Source of the DNA: Leptospira limi
GTDB lineage: Bacteria > Spirochaetota > Leptospiria > Leptospirales > Leptospiraceae
NCBI RefSeq assembly: GCF_026151395.1
Contig: NZ_JAMQPV010000003.1
Span: forward strand, 253,802-317,801
Length of the DNA: 64,000 bases
Direction: 5' to 3'
Position numbers and translations under genes: made by a program. Within the stretch, counting starts at the first letter, position 1. Every line of letters starts with the position of its first letter. Positions 1 to 7,867 of this stretch are shown here, piece after piece. The notes beneath the pieces were generated by a model. The model made no database searches and was not told the DNA's origin. It saw nothing but the letters and a program-made list of their open reading frames with translations.

Positions 1-122
1 AGCAATATTTATGCCAAATGCTGAAAATTTCATAAAATTGCTTACACAAAGAAGAATATTCTTAAAATCTCAATAAAACCCAACCAATTGTAACAATCCA
101 TACAGAGACAAACGATCATTTC

Positions 123-138
123 GTACGTATTGTACACA
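123..138. promoter_or_regulatory. Inverted repeat GTAC-N5-GTAC, putative activator site upstream of nirB
   Basis: The sequence GTACGTATTGTACACA contains GTAC arms separated by five bases. The same element, identical at 13 of 16 positions, lies at 6240-6255 upstream of narK. It sits about 200 bp upstream of the sigma-54-type promoter of nirB, a usual distance for an enhancer-binding activator site. The layout resembles NtrC-type sites (half sites TGCAC/GTGCA), but the bound protein is inferred, not known. Confidence 0.5.
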
Positions 139-330
139 TTTTGCTGCTAGATTCATGAAACAATCGAACTCCAAATCCGAAACTATCGAATCATTCGGCC
201 AAAAAAGAAGATAGTTTTTCATTTGTTTATAATGGATTTCGAATATTCTAACAAATTATGGACATTTTGTATAAATATCTTACGAATCTTCTCTCATTAA
301 GACCTTTTTTTAAACTAGATGCCTTTCTTA

Positions 331-345
331 GGTACACTTCGTGCA
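331..345 (+). promoter_or_regulatory. Sigma-54-type promoter of nirB
   Basis: GG at 331-332 and GC at 343-344 are separated by exactly ten bases, within GGTAC-N7-TGCA. This is the -24/-12 geometry of RpoN promoters and matches the narK promoter at 6373-6388 (GGTAC-N7-TGCA). Transcription would begin near 355, giving a leader of about 50 nt to the ATG at 409. Confidence 0.55.
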
Positions 346-408
346 TGAATGGATAGAAAGTTATCGTGATTGGTAACTTTAGTTTCGATTCCTGGGTTAG
401 GTACAGTC

Positions 409-2928
409 ATGATCAAGCGGAAGTTAGTTGTTATTGGAAATGGTATGGTGGGTCACAGATTCTGTGAAAAACTCGTGGAATATGGCGGGACTGACAAATT
501 TGAAATTACAGTGCTCGGTGAAGAACCAAGACGCGCTTATGACCGTGTCCATCTTTCAGAATACTTTGCCAACCGTTCTGCCGATACATTGTATCTTTCT
601 GCCCCTGATTGGTATCGAAGTAACGGAATCAAATTATTATTATCAGAACCAGCTGTATCCTTAGATACCGTTCGGAGAAAACTAGTCACAAGTTTAGGTA
701 CGGAATTAGATTTTGATGAATTGATTTTTGCAACTGGTTCATCTCCTTTTATTCCACCTCTTGAAGGTTTAAACAAAGAAGGTGTTTTTGTTTACCGAAC
801 CATAGAAGATTTAGAAGAAACATTAGAATATAGTAAAAAAATAAAAAAAGCTGCAGTACTCGGTGGAGGTTTGCTGGGTTTAGAAGCAGCGAAGGCACTT
901 GTTGATTTAGGGAAAGAAACTCATGTCATCGAATTTGCTCCGAGACTTATGCCACGCCAATTGGACGAAGGAGGAGCTTCCATCTTAAAATCAAAAATTG
1001 AAGAAATTGGTGTTGAAATCCATTTAAACAAACAAACAGAAAAAGTTTTGGGAGACAAAAAAATTGAAGGTTTTGCCTTTAAAGATGGAGGAACTTTAGA
1101 TTTCGATTTATTAATAGTCTCTGCGGGGATTCGTCCAAGAGATGAATTGGCAAAAGAAGCAGGTATCTCAGTTGGTGAACGCGGCGGTATCATTGTCGAT
1201 GATGGAATGGGAACCAATGTCTATGGAATTTATGCAATCGGTGAAGTTGCACTCCACAGAAACTTTATCTACGGTCTTGTGGCTCCTGGTTATGAGATGG
1301 CTGAAACACTAGCATTTAATCTTTGCAGCCCAGGGAATAAGCCAAAAGTATATTCTGGATCCGATCTTTCCACTAAACTAAAGTTAATTGGTGTCGAAGT
1401 GGCTTCATTTGGAGATGCACTAGGACAAAATGAACATTTACCAATCGTGTTTAAAAATCCAAGGAGTGGAGTCTATAAAAAACTTGTTATATCTCCTGAT
1501 GGAAAGTATTTACTCGGTGGAATCCTTGTTGGGGATGCAAAGGCTTATGGCAATTTATTATCTTTTTATCTCAACAAAATGGAATTACCAGAAGAACCAG
1601 AAACATTAATTGTTGGATCTGTCTCTTCTGAAAATCTTTTTGGAGCTGATACCCTTCCTGATGAAGCAAAAATTTGTTCCTGCAATAATGTATCCAAAGG
1701 AGATATCTTAACGGCAATCCGAGAGAAGGAATGTTTCGATATCACAAGTCTTAAAAATTGTTCCAAAGCTGGCAGTGGTTGTGGTGGCTGTTTGCCCCAA
1801 GTGAATTCTATACTCAAAGCAGAATTAAAAACACAAGGAAAAGTAGTAACGGAACACCTTTGCGAACACTTTAAATTTTCAAGGAAAGAACTTTACCAAG
1901 TCATCAAAGTAAGATCATTAAAGTCGTTTCCAGATGCGATCAAAGAGATAGGGAAAGGGAATGGTTGTGAAATTTGTAAACCGGCAGTTGCTTCCATCAT
2001 TGCTAGTATATGGAATGAACCGATTTTAAAACACAGAGAAATCCAAGACACAAACGATAAGTATTTAGCCAACATCCAAAGAGGAGGTACATATTCAGTA
2101 GTACCAAGGATCCCAGGTGGCGAAATCACTCCGGATAAACTCATTGTCATTGGCGATGTTGCAAAAAAGTACAATTTGTACTGTAAAATTACGGGTGGAC
2201 AACGAATTGATTTGTTAGGTGCCAGGATTGACCAACTTCCTTCTATCTGGAAAGATTTGGTGGAACATGGATTTGAAAGTGGACATGCCTATGGGAAATC
2301 AATGCGTACAGTTAAAAGTTGTGTTGGTTCTACTTGGTGTCGATTTGGTGTACAAGACAGTACCTCGTTTGCGATCAAATTAGAAGAACGTTACAAAGGA
2401 ATACGAGCTCCCCATAAATTAAAATGTGGGGTATCTGGCTGTATTCGTGAATGTGCAGAAGCTCGTGGCAAGGATTTTGGAATCATCGCAACCGAAAGAG
2501 GATGGAATTTATACATCGGTGGCAATGGTGGAGTCAATCCAAAACATGCAATTCTCTTTGCAGAAGATTTGGATGAAGATACATGCATCAAGTACATTGA
2601 TCGTTATATGATGTTTTATATCAGAACAGCTGATAAATTAATGAGAACTTCTACATGGTTAGAGCAGTTAGAAGGTGGAATTGAGTATTTAAAAGACGTT
2701 GTGATCAACGATCGTCTTGGAATCAACTCCCAGTTAGATGAAGAAATGAAACATCTAGTCAATACTTATCATTGTGAATGGAAAGATGTTGTTGAAGATC
2801 CTGAAAAACAAAAAAAATTCAAACACTTTGTCAATAGTAGCGAAACAGATCCAAACATACAATTCACAGAAGAACGTGGACAAATTAGACCAATAGATTG
2901 GATTGAAAAAGACCTCGTAAAATCATAA
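409..2928 (+). CDS. nirB: NADH-dependent nitrite reductase, large subunit NirB
   Basis: Cytoplasmic enzyme reducing nitrite to ammonium with NAD(P)H. The 839-residue protein has the full NirB layout: FAD-binding GNGMVG near residue 10, an NAD(P)-binding GGGLLGLEA segment near 155, a BFD-type [2Fe-2S] domain (CSC near 423 to CGGC near 461), then the siroheme domain with C-X5-C (SCVGSTWC, near 637) and C-X3-C (GCIREC, near 676) for the [4Fe-4S]-siroheme centre. The ATG at 409 was chosen because KRKLVVIGNGMVG is where NirB proteins normally begin; an in-frame TTG at 370 would add 13 residues. It heads a tight operon with nirD, cobA and Moco genes, behind a sigma-54-type promoter. Confidence 0.95.
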   Translation: MIKRKLVVIGNGMVGHRFCEKLVEYGGTDKFEITVLGEEPRRAYDRVHLSEYFANRSADTLYLSAPDWYRSNGIKLLLSEPAVSLDTVRRKLVTSLGTELDFDELIFATGSSPFIPPLEGLNKEGVFVYRTIEDLEETLEYSKKIKKAAVLGGGLLGLEAAKALVDLGKETHVIEFAPRLMPRQLDEGGASILKSKIEEIGVEIHLNKQTEKVLGDKKIEGFAFKDGGTLDFDLLIVSAGIRPRDELAKEAGISVGERGGIIVDDGMGTNVYGIYAIGEVALHRNFIYGLVAPGYEMAETLAFNLCSPGNKPKVYSGSDLSTKLKLIGVEVASFGDALGQNEHLPIVFKNPRSGVYKKLVISPDGKYLLGGILVGDAKAYGNLLSFYLNKMELPEEPETLIVGSVSSENLFGADTLPDEAKICSCNNVSKGDILTAIREKECFDITSLKNCSKAGSGCGGCLPQVNSILKAELKTQGKVVTEHLCEHFKFSRKELYQVIKVRSLKSFPDAIKEIGKGNGCEICKPAVASIIASIWNEPILKHREIQDTNDKYLANIQRGGTYSVVPRIPGGEITPDKLIVIGDVAKKYNLYCKITGGQRIDLLGARIDQLPSIWKDLVEHGFESGHAYGKSMRTVKSCVGSTWCRFGVQDSTSFAIKLEERYKGIRAPHKLKCGVSGCIRECAEARGKDFGIIATERGWNLYIGGNGGVNPKHAILFAEDLDEDTCIKYIDRYMMFYIRTADKLMRTSTWLEQLEGGIEYLKDVVINDRLGINSQLDEEMKHLVNTYHCEWKDVVEDPEKQKKFKHFVNSSETDPNIQFTEERGQIRPIDWIEKDLVKS

Positions 2929-2941
2929 AGGAGACGTACTC

Positions 2942-3322
2942 ATGTTAGCAAATCAAAATACAAAAGAAAAAGTATTCATTGGTCCAGTTTCAGACTTTGA
3001 AAAAGAAGGTGGAGTCAGTGCAAAAATCGGGAACAAACAAGTTGCGATTTTTTACTTTGAGTCGAGAAATGAATGGTATGCTTGTGATAATGCATGCCCT
3101 CACACAGGTGATATGGTTTTATCTAGAGGTTTACTTGGAGATACCAACGGGGAAGCAAAAGTTGTTTGCCCACTTCACAAACGAAACTTTTCTCTTCAAT
3201 CAGGTGAGTGTTTGAATGACGAAAACTTAAAAATCAATTTATACACTGTCATAGTAGAAAATGGTTCTGTCTTTTTGGAAATGGAATCAACTCTCTCTCG
3301 CCAACTTGGTGTCTCACCATGA
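2942..3322 (+). CDS. nirD: Nitrite reductase small subunit NirD, Rieske-type
   Basis: 126-residue partner of NirB with a Rieske [2Fe-2S] fold. Both ligand pairs are visible: C-P-H in NACPHTGD and C-P-L-H in VCPLHKRNF. Many NirD proteins of the enterobacterial type have lost these ligands, so this subunit probably still carries a cluster. A strong AAAGGAG lies 8 bases before the ATG, and the gene starts 13 bp after nirB. Its stop overlaps the start of cobA by 4 bp (ATGA), which points to translational coupling. Confidence 0.93.
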   Translation: MLANQNTKEKVFIGPVSDFEKEGGVSAKIGNKQVAIFYFESRNEWYACDNACPHTGDMVLSRGLLGDTNGEAKVVCPLHKRNFSLQSGECLNDENLKINLYTVIVENGSVFLEMESTLSRQLGVSP

Positions 3323-4110
3323 ATGCCGCCATACCAACTGAAAAACGAGGAAAAGTATTCCTTGTGGGAGCAGGACCTGGAGATCCAGAGTTACTCACCA
3401 TCAAAGCATTAAAAATTCTGAGAAAAGCAGATATTGTTTTTTATGATGATTTAGTTTCACCTCGGATCCTTGGAGTGTGTAGGAAAAGGATTCAGATGGT
3501 TTATGTAGGGAAACGATCGGGAATTCATAGTTGTCTACAAGAGGATATCAATCAAAAACTCATCCAAGCAACACATGATCATCATACTATTGTTAGATTA
3601 AAAGGTGGAGATCCTTCAATTTTCGGTAGGGTCGGTGAAGAGGTTGCATCAATCCTCCAAGAAGGAATCCAATGTGAAATTGTGGCAGGAATCACAACTG
3701 CGTCTGGTGTTGCATCTTCACTTGGTTTCCCTTTAACACATAGAGATTATGCAAGGGAAATTCTATTTTTATCAGGTCACAAAAAAGAAGGAGTCAATTC
3801 TGATTCCTTTCAAAACGTAAACTGTATCGGGAAAACCATTATCATTTATATGGGTTTAAATTCACTTGGAACGATTGTTTCCGAACTTATCAATTCGGGA
3901 AATTCAAAAGAAACAAAAATGGCTGTGATTCAAAATGCCACCTTAGAATCGGAACGAGTTTTTACAGGGAATCTGGAAACAATGGAATCCATAGTAGAGG
4001 AAAACAATGTGAAGTCACCTGCGATCATCGTCGTTGGAGAGATTGTTCGATTTTATGAAGAAATAAAAACATTAAAAAATGACTGTGCTTCAATTCTATC
4101 TCCAATATAA
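3319..4110 (+). CDS. cobA: Uroporphyrinogen-III C-methyltransferase (siroheme synthesis)
   Basis: 263-residue SAM-dependent methyltransferase making precorrin-2 from uroporphyrinogen III, the first step toward the siroheme that NirB needs. Family signatures are clear: VGAGPGDPELLTIKA at the N-terminus, YVGKRSG, RLKGGDPSIFGR and the VAGITTASGVASS segment. It is a single-domain SUMT; no CysG-type dehydrogenase/ferrochelatase domain is fused, and no Met8/SirC homologue lies in this window, so siroheme completion must be encoded elsewhere. It overlaps nirD by 4 bp. Confidence 0.93.
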   Translation: MNAAIPTEKRGKVFLVGAGPGDPELLTIKALKILRKADIVFYDDLVSPRILGVCRKRIQMVYVGKRSGIHSCLQEDINQKLIQATHDHHTIVRLKGGDPSIFGRVGEEVASILQEGIQCEIVAGITTASGVASSLGFPLTHRDYAREILFLSGHKKEGVNSDSFQNVNCIGKTIIIYMGLNSLGTIVSELINSGNSKETKMAVIQNATLESERVFTGNLETMESIVEENNVKSPAIIVVGEIVRFYEEIKTLKNDCASILSPI

Positions 4111-4119
4111 GGGATAGGA

Positions 4120-5034
4120 ATGAACGATATCACTGGAAAAAGAACCACACTCCGGTATGCAGAAGCGGAAGGTTTTGTCTACTGCCAAAAAGAAACCATA
4201 GAAAGGATCAAATCAAATACTTTGCCAAAAGGCGATTTGTTTGAAGTTGCAAAAGCAGCGGCTCTGTTAGGCGCCAAAAAAACATCAGACATCATTCCAC
4301 ATTGCCATCCTGTTCCCATTGATTTTTTTTCGATCCAATTTGAAATCATTGAAGATAAAAATGCAATTCGTATCACAACCCAAGCGAAATCCATAGGAAA
4401 AACAGGAATCGAAATGGAAGCATTAACAGGTGTGACTGTGGCAACACTTGTAATTTATGATCTATTAAAACCTATTGATAAATCCTTGGAAATTTCAAAT
4501 GTTCGGCTTTTAGAGAAAAAAGGTGGGAAAACAGACAAACAAATAACAAAGTTTGTGGAAGGTTCAAATGCAAAGATATTAGTGTGTTCGGACTCATGTT
4601 TTTCTGGAAATAAAGAAGATGGATCTGGGAAAATCATCGCCGAACTGCTAAATAACGAAGGTGTCCAAGTTTTAGAGATCAAAATTGTTCCCGATGAACC
4701 AAAAGAAATTGAACAAACTATATCTACTTGGACAAAAGAAAAGATAGATCTAATTATAACAACTGGTGGAACAGGTCTTGGTCCAAGAGATAACACAACC
4801 GATACCATCAAACCAATGTTCGATAAAGAAATTCCAGGTATTGCAGAAGTTATGAGATCCTTCGGACAAGATAGAACTCCTTTTGCCATGTTATCAAGGT
4901 CAGTTGCTGGTAGTATTGGAAAAACGGTTATTATCGCAGTGCCAGGGAGTAGCAATGGAGCACGTGAGAGTTTAACTGCGATTTTACCAGCTGTTTTCCA
5001 TGCAAAAAAAATGATGAGAGGTGAAGGTCATTGA
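4120..5034 (+). CDS. moaCB: Bifunctional MoaC-MoaB/MogA fusion, molybdenum cofactor synthesis
   Basis: 304 residues in two parts. Residues 1 to about 150 are MoaC (cyclic pyranopterin monophosphate synthase), with KGDLFEVAKAAALLGAKKT, IIPHCHPVPI and GIEMEALTGV, the active-site and hexamer regions. Residues from about 155 to the end are a MoaB/MogA-type molybdopterin adenylyltransferase, with TTGGTGLGPRDNTTD and VPGSSNGARESL. The fusion couples an early and a late step of the pathway in one chain and is known from other bacteria. It starts 9 bp after cobA; its stop overlaps the TTG start of moeA. Confidence 0.93.
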   Translation: MNDITGKRTTLRYAEAEGFVYCQKETIERIKSNTLPKGDLFEVAKAAALLGAKKTSDIIPHCHPVPIDFFSIQFEIIEDKNAIRITTQAKSIGKTGIEMEALTGVTVATLVIYDLLKPIDKSLEISNVRLLEKKGGKTDKQITKFVEGSNAKILVCSDSCFSGNKEDGSGKIIAELLNNEGVQVLEIKIVPDEPKEIEQTISTWTKEKIDLIITTGGTGLGPRDNTTDTIKPMFDKEIPGIAEVMRSFGQDRTPFAMLSRSVAGSIGKTVIIAVPGSSNGARESLTAILPAVFHAKKMMRGEGH

Positions 5035-6221
5035 TCTCCTATACGGAAGCAATTGATTCGATACTCAAAGAATCTAGATCTTATGGTACAGAACTCATCC
5101 CACTAAGTAATGCTTTAGGAAGAGTTTTGGCTGAAGATATTTTTGCAGATCGCGATTATCCACCTTTCCATCGTTCAGCGATGGATGGGTTCGCAATTTC
5201 TTACAATGATTATTTGCAAGGGAAACAATTTCAGTATCATAGAGAACTACATGCAGGTTTCACCCTTTCAAAACTTCCGAATGAGTCGGTGATTCGCATC
5301 ATGACAGGAGCGCCAGTACCAGAAGGTTTCGATGTTGTGATCAAAATTGAAGATTCAGTCCTTTCAGAAACAAACGGAATTCGAACTGTCTCCTTCCCAA
5401 TGGAGCAGGTATTACAATGGCAAAATATCGCAAAACAAGGTGAAGATGCAAAAAAAGGAGATTCACTCTTATCGATTGGAACACAACTACGTCTTTCTGA
5501 AATTTCTTTGCTCGCTAGTGTCGGTAAAGCGAATGTTGCAGTGTTTTCGTTCCCCAAAGTACGCATCATATCAACAGGGAATGAAGTTGTTCCAATCCAT
5601 GAAAATCCACTTCCCCATCAAATCCGTGATTCAAATTCTATAACGATTTTTACCTCATTGTTAAAATTTGGAATCACCCCCGATCAAATAACACATGTGC
5701 CCGATGATCAAACCGAAATGGAAAATACCATAAAACAAGGATTAGACTCCGACGTATTAATTTTATCCGGTGGTGTTTCAATGGGAGAAAAAGATTTAGT
5801 CCCTAATTTACTAACAAAGTTAGGAGTGAAGAATATCTTTCACAAAACTGCTATTAAACCAGGAAAACCAATTTGGTTTGGCAAAAAAGATAACACGATT
5901 GTTTTTGGGCTTCCCGGTAATCCCTTTAGTGTACAAACATGTTTTCGTATTTTTATCGATCCGTATTTGAGAGCCTCATTTTCTCTACAACGAGAATCAA
6001 GTTTGAAGTTTCCAATCCTCGACTCAAAAAAGAAAAAACATAACCTAACAGAATTCTTTCCCGTTCAATTGGTAACAAAAGAAAAAACATATTTGGCTTC
6101 TATTCCTTTTAATGGAAGTGGAGATATCAAAGCCGGTAGAAACTCAGATGGACTTGGTATCTTTCCAAGTGACTCAAAACAATTGCATTCCGAACAAGTG
6201 ATCGAGTTTTTACCTTGGTAA
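5031..6221 (+). CDS. moeA: Molybdopterin molybdenumtransferase MoeA
   Basis: 396 residues; inserts molybdate into adenylated molybdopterin. Diagnostic segments are SAMDGFAI near the N-terminus, IMTGAPVPEG, RDSNS, SGGVSMGEKD and KPGKPIWFG followed by GLPGNPFS. The start is a TTG whose last two bases form the stop of the preceding gene (TTGA), with AGGTGAAGG just upstream, so translation is probably coupled. It is the last gene of the nirB operon; a new promoter region for narK follows. Confidence 0.93.
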   Translation: MISYTEAIDSILKESRSYGTELIPLSNALGRVLAEDIFADRDYPPFHRSAMDGFAISYNDYLQGKQFQYHRELHAGFTLSKLPNESVIRIMTGAPVPEGFDVVIKIEDSVLSETNGIRTVSFPMEQVLQWQNIAKQGEDAKKGDSLLSIGTQLRLSEISLLASVGKANVAVFSFPKVRIISTGNEVVPIHENPLPHQIRDSNSITIFTSLLKFGITPDQITHVPDDQTEMENTIKQGLDSDVLILSGGVSMGEKDLVPNLLTKLGVKNIFHKTAIKPGKPIWFGKKDNTIVFGLPGNPFSVQTCFRIFIDPYLRASFSLQRESSLKFPILDSKKKKHNLTEFFPVQLVTKEKTYLASIPFNGSGDIKAGRNSDGLGIFPSDSKQLHSEQVIEFLPW

Positions 6222-6238
6222 TTTAATTCTCATCAATT

Positions 6239-6253
6239 TGTACGTTACGTACA
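6239..6253. promoter_or_regulatory. Inverted repeat GTAC-N5-GTAC, putative activator site upstream of narK
   Basis: TGTACGTTACGTACA is palindromic apart from the centre and shares the GTAC-N5-GTAC core and the trailing ACA with the repeat upstream of nirB (123-138). It lies about 120 bp upstream of the narK sigma-54-type promoter, suitable for an enhancer-binding protein acting through DNA looping. Confidence 0.5.
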
Positions 6254-6372
6254 CAGATATTTCGTATTTTATACAATTCTTATTTTCTTATGCGAATCCG
6301 TTTTTCTTTCACTCCATATGGTTAGTAAACAGCCGTTTTAGGCCTTTTACGAGCCGTTCCAAATTGGACATT

Positions 6373-6388
6373 TGGTACGCTTTTTGCA
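6373..6388 (+). promoter_or_regulatory. Sigma-54-type promoter of narK
   Basis: TGGTACG-CTTT-TTGCA differs by one base from the textbook RpoN consensus TGGCACG-N4-TTGCA, with GG at 6374-6375 and GC at 6386-6387 exactly ten bases apart. Transcription would start near 6398, just upstream of the AAGGAG at 6402-6407 that serves narK. Confidence 0.75.
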
Positions 6389-6418
6389 AAGTAATCTTAA
6401 ATAAGGAGAATCATTCCT

Positions 6419-7774
6419 GTGACGATTACACCTCATGCGAAAGCAACTAAGATCGATTTATTCAGTTTCAATACTCCCCAAATGAGGACATTCCACCTCA
6501 CTTGGATTGCATTTTTTCTATGTTTTTTTGGATGGTTTGGAATTGCACCACTTATGGTTTATGTCAGAGAAGAACTTTCTCTCACTAAAGCACAAATTGG
6601 AAATATCATTATTGCCTCTGTTGCGATAACAATATTTATGCGACTATTAATTGGTTGGTTGTGTGATAAAATTGGACCAAGAATCGCATACACTTTTTTG
6701 TTGATTTTTGGATCAATTCCCGTTATGTCCATAGGACTTGCTGACAGTTATTTATCATTTCTACTTTTACGTTTGGCAATCGGTGCTATAGGAGCATCGT
6801 TTGTGATCACTCAGTACCATACATCGGTTATGTTTGCACCGAACATCATTGGTACAGCTAATGCTACAACCGCTGGTTGGGGGAATCTGGGTGGTGGTGT
6901 GACACAAATGGTAATGCCAATTATATTTGGATTCTTTGTCGCATTTGGATTTACGACTGGAGTTTCATGGAGACTTGCCATGGTAGTTCCAGGAATAGCA
7001 TTATTTTTAATGGGAATTATATATTACTTCGGTACCCAAGATACACCTGGTGGAAATTTTAAAGACATCAAAGAAACGTATCCTACATTCCAAGGTGGTA
7101 AAAAAAATACACTATCTAACTTTCTTTTGGTGATAAAAGACTCTAGGGTTTGGTTATTATTTTTAGCATATGGAGCTTGTTTCGGAATTGAACTTACAAT
7201 TAACAACATTGCTGCTTTGTATTACGTAGACCAGTTCAAGTTAACTCCTGCTACTGCAGGACTTATCGCAGGACTTTTCGGTTTAATGAATCTCTTTGCA
7301 AGAACGTTAGGTGGAGTTTTTGGAGATAAATTTGGTATCAAATGGGGATTACGTGGGCGAGTGATCTGGTTATCTGCGGCTCTTGCTGGTGAAGGAATTT
7401 GTTTGATCTTGTTTTCTCAAATGTCATCACTTATCCTTGCTATCTCTTCAATGATTGTTTTCAGTTTGTTTGTGCAAATGTCTGAAGGTGCAACATTTTC
7501 AGTAGTTCCCTTTGTTAACAAAAAAGCAATCGGTGCTGTATCAGGTATTGTTGGAGCTGGTGGCAACGTAGGGGCAGTATCAGCCGGATTTTTGTTCCGA
7601 GGAGAAGTCAGTTACCAAAATGCACTCTTAATCATAGGTGTGATCGTAACCGTCTCTTCCTTTTTTGCCTTATTAGTTCGATTCACAATGGAAGAAGAAA
7701 AGGAAGTTGGCGAAGAAATGAACCAAATCGTACCGCAGGGAGAGAAAAAAGCGGAATTGGCGACAGCAAACTAA
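6419..7774 (+). CDS. narK: Nitrate/nitrite transporter, NarK family (MFS)
   Basis: 451-residue inner-membrane major-facilitator protein with about 12 hydrophobic segments. Both nitrate-signature regions are present: GWGNLGGGVTQ in the middle and GAVSGIVGAGGNVGAVSAG near the C-terminus, as in the nitrate-nitrite-porter family. It would bring nitrate in, or exchange it for nitrite, feeding the assimilation enzymes around it. The start is GTG with AAGGAG 11 bases upstream. It has its own sigma-54-type promoter and is followed by a hairpin. Confidence 0.92.
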   Translation: MTITPHAKATKIDLFSFNTPQMRTFHLTWIAFFLCFFGWFGIAPLMVYVREELSLTKAQIGNIIIASVAITIFMRLLIGWLCDKIGPRIAYTFLLIFGSIPVMSIGLADSYLSFLLLRLAIGAIGASFVITQYHTSVMFAPNIIGTANATTAGWGNLGGGVTQMVMPIIFGFFVAFGFTTGVSWRLAMVVPGIALFLMGIIYYFGTQDTPGGNFKDIKETYPTFQGGKKNTLSNFLLVIKDSRVWLLFLAYGACFGIELTINNIAALYYVDQFKLTPATAGLIAGLFGLMNLFARTLGGVFGDKFGIKWGLRGRVIWLSAALAGEGICLILFSQMSSLILAISSMIVFSLFVQMSEGATFSVVPFVNKKAIGAVSGIVGAGGNVGAVSAGFLFRGEVSYQNALLIIGVIVTVSSFFALLVRFTMEEEKEVGEEMNQIVPQGEKKAELATAN

Positions 7775-7801
7775 CCGCAAAAGTGAATCCAATTTTTGAT
7801 T

Positions 7802-7827
7802 GAGAGACAAATTTAAACTTGTCTCTC
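7802..7827 (+). terminator. Hairpin after narK
   Basis: GAGAGACAA and TTGTCTCTC form a perfect 9-bp stem around an 8-base loop 27 bp after the narK stop. The trailing sequence is T-rich but broken (TAAAATTTCTTTTCT), so this may be a leaky terminator that lowers expression of the downstream oxidoreductase. Confidence 0.5.
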
Positions 7828-7867
7828 TAAAATTTCTTTTCTAAACTTTTTGTCTTAGGAGAGAAAT

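Larger units (their letters stand above)
1..408. other. Upstream region of nirB, no complete gene
   Basis: No convincing complete gene is visible. On the minus strand an ATG at 33-31 opens a frame that leaves the window after 11 codons, so it could be the start of a divergent gene; no clear ribosome binding site precedes it and the call is weak. The rest holds the nirB control elements described separately (inverted repeat near 123-138 and sigma-54-type promoter near 331-345), plus a small ATTGT-A-ACAAT palindrome at 87-97 of unknown meaning. Confidence 0.4.

Noticed and set aside
1..33. Possible minus-strand gene start at 33 leaving the window
   Set aside because: Only 11 codons are visible and there is no ribosome binding site, so it cannot be supported.
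6238..6450. Open frame of 70 codons between moeA and narK
   Set aside because: It covers the narK promoter and operator, has no ribosome binding site and overlaps the narK start in another frame.
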